Source: Caldilineaceae bacterium
Lineage (GTDB): Bacteria; Chloroflexota; Anaerolineae; Caldilineales; Caldilineaceae
Direction of reading: 5' to 3'
DNA length: 6,177 bases
Assembly: GCA_015494005.1 (NCBI GenBank)
Contig: WGCB01000546.1
Location: forward strand, 1 to 6,177
Shown here in pieces: positions 1 through 5,450 of this stretch; positions within the stretch are counted from its first letter, which is position 1, and every line of letters begins with the position of its first letter. A program made the position numbers and the translations under genes. The notes under the pieces are model-generated. The model was not told where the DNA came from. It saw only the letters and a program-made list of their open reading frames with translations, and did no database searches.

Positions 1-2498
1 GTGGCGTACTTCACCGTCACATTGGAGGCAGAGGCCCGGCTCATACTCACAGTGAGGGTGGCCGTGCCGCCGCCTTCGCCCACCGTGTAGGTCGCGGTGT
101 TGAAGGAGATGACGGGCAAGCCCTCATTGTCCACGATGGTCAACACGGCCTTGTCGTCCGGTGTACCCAGGTTGGTGTTGGTCGGGTTGCTCAGGGTCAG
201 GTTGACCGTCTCGTCGGTTTCATCCACGTTGTCGTCGAGGATGGGCACCACGATGGTCTTCTCCAGCTCGTTGGGTGCGAAGGTCAGGGTGCCGCTGGCC
301 GCCATGTAGTCGCTGCCGGCCGTGGCCGTGCCGTCGCTGGTGGCGTAGTCCACCGTGACCTGCTGGGTCGACGCGTGGCTGAGGGTGACCCGCATGACCG
401 CCTGCCCGCCCGCCACGTTCTCATCCACGGAGACGCTGGATGGCTGGAACTGGACCGTGGGGGTGCCCTCGTTGTCCACGATGGTCAACGTGGCCGTGCT
501 GGTCCCCAGGGAGGCATGGCTGGGGTTGGAGAGGGTCAGGTTGAGCGTCTCATTGGGCTCATCTGCGCTGTCATCGGTGACGGAGACGGAGAAGCTCTTG
601 CTCGTCTCACCCGGAGCGAAGGTCAGGGTGCCGCTGGCCGCCGTATAGTCGCTGCCGGCCGTGGCCGTGCCGTCGCTGGTGGCGTAGTCTACGGTGACCG
701 TTGCAGCCGAGGGCGTGTTCAGCGTCACGGTGATGGTGGCCGAGCCGCTGCCTTCGGAGACGCTGTAGCTGTCCACGCTGAAGGAGGCGGTGGCCGGCTC
801 GGTGGTGAAGCTCCACTCCTCGATCACCGGGCCCGTGTCGATGCCTTCGTTCAGCTTCTGGCCAGAGGTGTCCTGCATGCCGTTGGTCAGCTTCACCGTG
901 TAGGTGGTCTCGGCCTGGAACATGCCCGTGGGCACGAACTGCACCTGCCGGCTGTTGGTATCATAGCTACGGGTCCCGGCCACGGGGGTCGCGCCGTCGA
1001 GCACCTGGAAGTAGTTGGCGTCGGTGACGGTGGTCGCGTTCATGGGCTTGCTGAAGGTGGCCGTGATGACCTGGCTCAGAGAGACGCTGGTGGCGTTCCG
1101 GGCTGGGCCGAAGCTCGTCACCACAGGCGGCGGGTCCCCCATGACGTTGTGCACGTAGACCTGGCCGTTCTTGTTGTCCGAGGCCAGGACCACGATGCCG
1201 GTGGTCTTGTTGGTGTTGGCCCGGGCGGCCGTGGCGTTGCTGATGTTCTTGTAGGTGGCGTCCTCGATGAAGGAGGTGCCGCAGTTGCCCGGTGGGAAAT
1301 CGCCCATGGTGGAGAGAGGGTTCTTGATGTCCAGGGACTTGTAGCAGATTTTGCCCCCTTCCGGCTTGCCGGTGACGAAGACGTACAGCTTGTCGTCGGT
1401 GTTGACGGAGGTGTCCCCCTCGTCGATGACCAGGACAGGCCGGGTGTCGTTGTCCGCGGCGGAGCTGTACTCGTGGAAGGAGTAGCTGCCGTCCGTGTCC
1501 CGGGCGATCACCCCTACCAGAGGCTCGGCGGAGTTCACCGTGTTCCCCTTGAAGGCCGCGAAGACCTGGCCCGAGCTGTTGGTCTGGAGGTACTTGAGGC
1601 TGATGTGGCTGTCCACCCCATCGGGCGTGGAGATGGCCTCGTGGGTCCAGGGGCCAGGGATGGTGGCGTTGCCGCCTGCGGTCACCGACTTCCAGGCGAA
1701 GTTCAAGGTGGGCGGGTTCAGGCGCTGGTTACTCCACATGACGCCGATCTTGTCGCCGCCGTCATCCCGGAAGGCGATGATGGCTGAGATGTCTTCGAAG
1801 GCGACATGGACCGGATCGGGCCCGGTGTTCAGGGTCAGGGTGTAGGGGTTCTGCCAGGTGAGACCCTCATCGGTCGAATGGTTGACGTAGACCTGGTAGT
1901 CCGTGGTGCCCTTGGGCCGGGAAACGTAGGAGACCCAGAGCCAGCCATTGGCATCCTTGGCCAGGGTCAGGGCAGCCGTCTTGTCCTTGTTGACGGTGAC
2001 CGGATAGCCGCTGTCCAGGCTGTAGCTCTGGGTGGTGGCATCGTAGGAGTAGCGGTAGATCCGGGCCCAGTTCACACTGTTGGACACCTCGGACGGGTTG
2101 TCCTTGGCCACGTGGGAGGCCACGTAGAGCTTGCCGGCGCTGGCATCCCAGATGATATCCGCCTTGGAGTCCGAGCGGTCATCCAGGGCGGTGCCCGTAT
2201 CCTCCCAGACCTGATCGCCCCAGTTCAGGCGATAGATGTGGAACTGGCCCGTCGAGGGGTTCAACATGCTGGCCCACCAGAAGCCGTCGTTCCACCAGAG
2301 CTTGCTCTCCACCCGCTCCCCCGTGGGGGCGCCGGAGCCGGTCCAGGCAGCGCCGTAGGTGTGATCCAGGTAGCCGGTGACGGAGAGGGGCGTCCCGGCT
2401 TGCAGCGTCACCCAGATGCTGAACAGAAAGAATGCCGCGATGCCCAAGGCAACGATAGGCCGGCGTAAACGGCGGCGAAACACAGGTGATTGGTTCAT
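1..2498 (-). CDS. Secreted Calx-beta repeat protein with Asp-box and SbsA-like Ig domains (3' end beyond window)
   Basis: The frame is open for 832 codons from the ATG at 2498 to the left edge, with no stop, so the C-terminus is missing. The N-terminus has a basic stretch (RRRLRR, residues 8-13) and a hydrophobic segment (about 14-33), which reads as a signal peptide or anchor. Residues about 38-450 are rich in Trp and Tyr and contain one clear Asp-box, STDEGLTW (208-215), typical of BNR/sialidase-type beta-propellers; the rest of this segment I cannot name. Residues about 458-562 resemble an SbsA-type Ig-like domain (ATFSKPM at 480-486). From about 568 come Calx-beta repeats, starting near 568, 680 and 795, with the hallmarks VDYATSDGTATAGSDY and LTIVDNEG. 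Calx-beta domains commonly bind calcium and act in adhesion or surface structure. The start is supported by a good ribosome binding site. I infer an exported or surface-attached structural protein; an enzymatic role for the N-terminal part is not shown. Confidence 0.88.
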   Translation of the reverse strand, partial: MNQSPVFRRRLRRPIVALGIAAFFLFSIWVTLQAGTPLSVTGYLDHTYGAAWTGSGAPTGERVESKLWWNDGFWWASMLNPSTGQFHIYRLNWGDQVWEDTGTALDDRSDSKADIIWDASAGKLYVASHVAKDNPSEVSNSVNWARIYRYSYDATTQSYSLDSGYPVTVNKDKTAALTLAKDANGWLWVSYVSRPKGTTDYQVYVNHSTDEGLTWQNPYTLTLNTGPDPVHVAFEDISAIIAFRDDGGDKIGVMWSNQRLNPPTLNFAWKSVTAGGNATIPGPWTHEAISTPDGVDSHISLKYLQTNSSGQVFAAFKGNTVNSAEPLVGVIARDTDGSYSFHEYSSAADNDTRPVLVIDEGDTSVNTDDKLYVFVTGKPEGGKICYKSLDIKNPLSTMGDFPPGNCGTSFIEDATYKNISNATAARANTNKTTGIVVLASDNKNGQVYVHNVMGDPPPVVTSFGPARNATSVSLSQVITATFSKPMNATTVTDANYFQVLDGATPVAGTRSYDTNSRQVQFVPTGMFQAETTYTVKLTNGMQDTSGQKLNEGIDTGPVIEEWSFTTEPATASFSVDSYSVSEGSGSATITVTLNTPSAATVTVDYATSDGTATAGSDYTAASGTLTFAPGETSKSFSVSVTDDSADEPNETLNLTLSNPSHASLGTSTATLTIVDNEGTPTVQFQPSSVSVDENVAGGQAVMRVTLSHASTQQVTVDYATSDGTATAGSDYMAASGTLTFAPNELEKTIVVPILDDNVDETDETVNLTLSNPTNTNLGTPDDKAVLTIVDNEGLPVISFNTATYTVGEGGGTATLTVSMSRASASNVTVKYA
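282..360 (-). repeat. Near-identical Calx-beta core block, copy in repeat 2
   Basis: This 79-base block matches 621-699 at 75 positions by eye. It codes for the segment around VDYATSDGTATAGSDY followed by AASGTLTFAP. The four differences include both synonymous changes and one residue change (Met here for Thr in the other copy). Identity falls away outside the block, which suggests a recent local duplication or gene conversion. Confidence 0.85.
621..699 (-). repeat. Near-identical Calx-beta core block, copy in repeat 1
   Basis: Partner of the block at 282-360, 339 bases away and in the same reading frame. It codes for the same Calx-beta core strands in the first repeat of the protein. Confidence 0.85.
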
Positions 2499-2506
2499 CG
2501 GTCGTA

Positions 2507-2513
2507 TCTCCTA
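2507..2513 (-). promoter_or_regulatory. Ribosome binding site of the Calx-beta gene
   Basis: The minus strand reads TAGGAGA, with nine bases between the AGGAG core and the ATG at 2498. This is a good Shine-Dalgarno match and fixes the start, which is also directly followed by a signal-like N-terminus. The bases further upstream (about 2519-2560) are richer in A and T than the surroundings, as expected near a promoter, but I cannot identify a convincing -35/-10 pair. Confidence 0.75.
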
Positions 2514-2592
2514 CTGTCTGAAAAACGTGTGTTAGAGAAAAGTACTGCCACAGACTGAGCGAAATCGCGAAGAGTGCTGGCACGCCATCGAT

Positions 2593-2609
2593 CCGGTGGC
2601 GCTCACCGG
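2593..2609. repeat. Inverted repeat in the phytase/Calx-beta gap
   Basis: CCGGTG and CACCGG form a perfect six-base stem with a five-base loop. It lies 158 bases after the phytase/lyase stop codon and 95 bases before the Calx-beta start. On neither strand is it followed by a run of T, so it is not a standard intrinsic terminator. It could be an operator or an RNA hairpin, or chance in GC-rich DNA. Confidence 0.35.
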
Positions 2610-2651
2610 CAAGGCCGTGTCGTTACGATCAACGGCAGAGGTGCATGCTTG

Positions 2652-2677
2652 TCACGTTTTCACGGGTATCTCCTCCT
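2652..2677 (-). other. Strong Shine-Dalgarno in front of a three-codon reading frame
   Basis: The minus strand has AGGAGG (2672-2677), eight bases, then GTG AAA ACG TGA (2652-2663), which would give Met-Lys-Thr and stop. The spacing is ideal and the Shine-Dalgarno is stronger than that of either complete gene start nearby. The stretch GGAGATAC..CCG.TG resembles the true start region of the Calx-beta gene. It could be a minimal leader ORF, the remnant of a lost or duplicated gene start, or chance. No longer product can be read from it in this frame. Confidence 0.3.
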
Positions 2678-2766
2678 GCGTTCCAAGGGATACACACCGG
2701 TGCGGGGAGCGGGCCGCCAGACACAGGCAGCGACGGCTTTTCTCCCCAGGATCCGGTGCGCCCGTC

Positions 2767-5286
2767 CTAGGGAGCTGGCACGGTGGGCGGCGGATCCGGC
2801 GTCTCGCCCTCGGCGAAACCGTGGGTCAAGGTGCCGAAGCAGATGTCCTGCCGACACCGGCCGGGACGGCTCAACCAGGCCGCCCACTGGTCGAAGCCCG
2901 GCAACGTGGCGTTGTGGTAGTAGTAGCGATAGGCCACCTCCAGGGCAGACGTGCGGCGCCACTCGGTGCCGGCATCCACGATGATGGCCTTGATGGCCCG
3001 CTCGATGGACCCCCGGCCTGGGTAGAGGTGGGTCACCTGGGTGTCACCGCTGGCGTCCACATAGGTGTACTCGGGGATATCCGTGTTGTCCACGTTGTCG
3101 AAGCAGGAGCTGTCCCCTCGACGCAGCATCAGCTCGCACTGCTGGATGTTGTTGGCCAGATGGATCTCCGGGTAGTTCTGGTACTCCCCGTTGTAGCGGG
3201 GGATGTTGCAGAACTCCTCCCGCCGGGCATCCTCAGGGATGATGCCCTTCTCTGTGATCTGGGACTTCACCGGCGGGTAGTCGGGGCTCTGGTAGTCCCC
3301 GTCCAGGGTGTCGCAGGATGCGCTCACGTAGCTGACCCGGTAGCCGTTCATGCGATCCAGGGCCAGCTGGTTGGCGTGGGCGTAGGCCTCCCCGGGTGTC
3401 TCGGCCACGTCCTGCCCGTCGTTCACCTGCCGCGGATTGCGGCGCACCAGCAGCACGTCCGGCCGATCCCAGAGATAGTCGGCCACATAGGCCAGGGCCG
3501 TGGTGGCGGCGGCTCCCCAGTTGCTCTGGGTGCGCTCCGCTGCCAGGGAGACCACGTAGTAGGGGTTCTTCACCAGCCAGTTCTGGAAGAGCCGTTTGCA
3601 GTTGCCCTCACCCAAGGTGGTATCCGAGTACTGGGTGCTCAGGGGGCCGGTGCAGGTGTCGTCGTACCAGTAAGCCTCGATCAGGTCCGCGGAGGCCACC
3701 AGCTCCGGCGTTCCCCAGCCGAAGTTGAGCTGGCACTGCTGGCTGTCCAGGGAAATGGTCTCCACCTCGGTCATGATGCGCTGGAGGATCTCCTTCACCT
3801 CCGCGGCGTAGGCGGTGTCCCCGGTCAGGTGATAGGCCAGGGCCTTGGCGTAGAGGCGGGGGATGCCCTTCTCGTCGTCGATCCAGCCCGGCGAGTCCGC
3901 CCCTTTGCACTTCACGGTGCTCTTCAACCGGTAGTTCCAGCCCCGGTCCGCCCACTCCAGCACGTCCGCCACCGCGGAGGCGTAGGGCTCCATGCCCTGG
4001 GCCGCCTTCGCTCGGATGGTCGCCAGCTCGCCCGGCGTGGTCAGGTAGCCCCGGCTGGCAGGCGGTCGGCTCACGGTGATCACCGGCAGGAAGACCTGAC
4101 CCTCGTCTGGGATGGTCACGTTGGTCCGGCCGGCCGCACCGTCCCGAGGATCCGGCAGCCGGTCCACCGCCAGAGGAGGCCGCATGGCCTCGGCGATGTT
4201 CTCCCAGGGGACGAGCTTGAAGTTCTGGTTGCCTTCGTCGTTGGCATCGTCCTGGGCCACGAACAGCCCGGAGGGGAAATCTTGCCCGAGAGGGACGTTG
4301 GTCACGTCGATCCCGTCCGTGTGGGAGACCTTATCGATGCCGTTGCCGCTGGCGATCACGAACGTGCCCACGTAGCTGTTGCCTCCCCGGCGCCGGTAGA
4401 TCACGAACTCGTTGCTCCCCTGGCTGGAGGCGATGAGATATCCCCGGCCTCCGCGTCCGTAGTAGATGGTCAGGCCCTCCACGTCCGGGGTGAGGCGGCC
4501 CAGGCGCCCGGTTCGATCCACCAGGGTGGCCGCGTCGCCCCCATCCGGTTCGGCGGAAAACTTCCAGATGCCCCGGTTCTCCTCGGCCACGTAGAGGACA
4601 TCGTAGTCGTCATCGGCCACGCAGCCTTCCGCCGCCGAGCTCACCCGCAGCGTGCGCACCCGCGTGCCCGTGATCCCCTCCTCTGGGTCTCCCTGGAGCT
4701 CCCACTGCTCCACGATGCCCGCCTTCGAGGTGACGAAAACGTAGTATTTGCCGCTGGCCGCGCTGCGGTACATGCAGAGGCCATAGATGCGGGTTTTGGG
4801 CCGGATCCCCTTCCCGGGCAGCGGACGCAATCGGCGGCTCTCCGGATCCATGCGGTAGGCCAGGATCCGGTTCTTGCTGCGGTTGCCCCCCAGGACCAGG
4901 TCCACCCGCTCGTCCCCCAGGGGGAAGTTGTAGCGCAGATCCACGTTGTTGATCTTTCCGTCCAGCACGGTCTGCAGGGTGGCGCCCGCCAGGTCGTAGA
5001 GGATCAGGCCCTTCTTCTTGTCCGTCCCGATGATCACGCTCTGGGCCGAGTCCGTGGGATGGACCCAGATGGCGATGTCGTCGGCCGCGTCCCCGCGAGA
5101 GGGGACCGGCTCCGTTTCCACCGTGGCGAAGACCCGCCTCGGTTGCAGCATCACGGACTGAGCATCCAGGAAGATAAAACCGAACAGACCGAAGATTCCC
5201 ACTAACACCAATGCAGAGATTCTCATCCGACTCACCCCCAACCAGTAGCCACGGATCGGCCACGAAATTTTCCAGGCAGTTTTCAT
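2767..5286 (-). CDS. Exported beta-propeller phytase fused to an alginate-lyase-like domain
   Basis: A single 839-residue frame. Residues about 22-42 are a hydrophobic signal or anchor segment. Residues about 50-368 match beta-propeller phytase, the calcium-dependent six-bladed enzyme that releases phosphate from phytate: DAADDIAIWVHP (66-77), NNVDLRYNF (113-121), AEGCVADDDYDVLYVAEE (219-236), DVEGLTIYY (268-276), SSQGSNEFVIYRR (287-299), DGIDVTNVPLG (324-334) and FPSGLFVAQDD (337-347). The length is usual for that domain. A Pro/Arg-rich linker (369-412) leads to residues 413-815, which resemble the alginate-lyase family (PF05426-like alpha/alpha toroid): LTTPGELATIRAKA (415-428), NFGWGTPELVASADLIEAYW (521-540) and NWLVKNPYY...QSNWGAAATTALAYVADYL (569-605). 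This half has ten cysteines. The tail is proline-rich. The phytase call is strong; lyase activity and its substrate are inferred and unproven. The ATG at 5286 has GAGGG five bases upstream; an ATG at 5226 would give a more ordinary signal peptide. Confidence 0.9.
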   Translation of the reverse strand: MKTAWKISWPIRGYWLGVSRMRISALVLVGIFGLFGFIFLDAQSVMLQPRRVFATVETEPVPSRGDAADDIAIWVHPTDSAQSVIIGTDKKKGLILYDLAGATLQTVLDGKINNVDLRYNFPLGDERVDLVLGGNRSKNRILAYRMDPESRRLRPLPGKGIRPKTRIYGLCMYRSAASGKYYVFVTSKAGIVEQWELQGDPEEGITGTRVRTLRVSSAAEGCVADDDYDVLYVAEENRGIWKFSAEPDGGDAATLVDRTGRLGRLTPDVEGLTIYYGRGGRGYLIASSQGSNEFVIYRRRGGNSYVGTFVIASGNGIDKVSHTDGIDVTNVPLGQDFPSGLFVAQDDANDEGNQNFKLVPWENIAEAMRPPLAVDRLPDPRDGAAGRTNVTIPDEGQVFLPVITVSRPPASRGYLTTPGELATIRAKAAQGMEPYASAVADVLEWADRGWNYRLKSTVKCKGADSPGWIDDEKGIPRLYAKALAYHLTGDTAYAAEVKEILQRIMTEVETISLDSQQCQLNFGWGTPELVASADLIEAYWYDDTCTGPLSTQYSDTTLGEGNCKRLFQNWLVKNPYYVVSLAAERTQSNWGAAATTALAYVADYLWDRPDVLLVRRNPRQVNDGQDVAETPGEAYAHANQLALDRMNGYRVSYVSASCDTLDGDYQSPDYPPVKSQITEKGIIPEDARREEFCNIPRYNGEYQNYPEIHLANNIQQCELMLRRGDSSCFDNVDNTDIPEYTYVDASGDTQVTHLYPGRGSIERAIKAIIVDAGTEWRRTSALEVAYRYYYHNATLPGFDQWAAWLSRPGRCRQDICFGTLTHGFAEGETPDPPPTVPAP

Positions 5287-5291
5287 GATCG

Positions 5292-5296
5292 CCCTC
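5292..5296 (-). promoter_or_regulatory. Ribosome binding site of the phytase/lyase gene
   Basis: The minus strand reads GAGGG five bases before the ATG at 5286. The competing start at 5226 (residue 21) is preceded by GGGGGTGAG with only four bases of spacing. I prefer 5286 by spacing, but the shorter form would begin MRIS and go straight into the hydrophobic segment, so both remain possible. Confidence 0.5.
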
Positions 5297-5354
5297 AGAC
5301 ATTGCGATGCGAATTGCAGCGAACAGGCTGGACCATTCCAACTGGGTGGGCCAG

Positions 5355-5368
5355 GGACAGCGCTGTCC
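5355..5368. promoter_or_regulatory. Perfect 14-bp palindrome upstream of the phytase/lyase gene, possible operator
   Basis: GGACAGCGCTGTCC equals its own reverse complement. It lies 68 bases upstream of the start at 5286, in the 164-base gap after the glycosyltransferase gene, where a dimeric regulator could bind. No promoter hexamers can be recognised beside it, and I cannot match it to a known regulator, including the Pho system. Confidence 0.35.
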
Positions 5369-5450
5369 GCTGCAATGTGGGTCCGACTCTATGCCCGAGT
5401 AATTGCAATGCATGGGTGGCGATGGCGGGGCACAGAATTGAGTGCAGTGC

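Larger units (their letters stand above)
1..800 (-). repeat. Tandem Calx-beta coding repeats, period about 339 bp
   Basis: Three successive Calx-beta units lie in the coding strand. The conserved core returns at exactly 339 bases (113 codons): 621-699, 282-360, and the start of the next copy at 2-21. Domain starts are spaced 112 and 115 residues apart because of small in-frame indels. A second exact 18-base word, coding for the LTIVDN region, is at 127-144 and 472-489. The third unit is cut by the window edge, so more copies may follow. Confidence 0.85.

Noticed and set aside
375..1787. Open frame of 470 codons on the plus strand
   Set aside because: It is antisense to the Calx-beta gene and has the same Gly/Val/Arg-rich composition without recognisable domains.
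2519..2560. Sigma-70 promoter for the Calx-beta gene with TCTAAC as -10
   Set aside because: No acceptable -35 is found at 16-18 bases; the match to the -10 consensus is only four of six.
2593..2609. The CCGGTG/CACCGG hairpin as an intrinsic terminator for the phytase/lyase gene
   Set aside because: It has no T tract on either side and lies far from the stop; it is kept only as an inverted repeat.
2695..2702. CACCGGTG palindrome in the same gap
   Set aside because: Eight bases in GC-rich DNA are expected by chance and the flanks do not extend it.
2596..5205. Open frame of 869 codons on the plus strand
   Set aside because: It lies antisense to the phytase/lyase gene, whose minus-strand frame has clear phytase motifs. 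The plus-strand product is low-complexity (Val, Gly, His, Arg rich), as expected from the complement of GC-biased codons.
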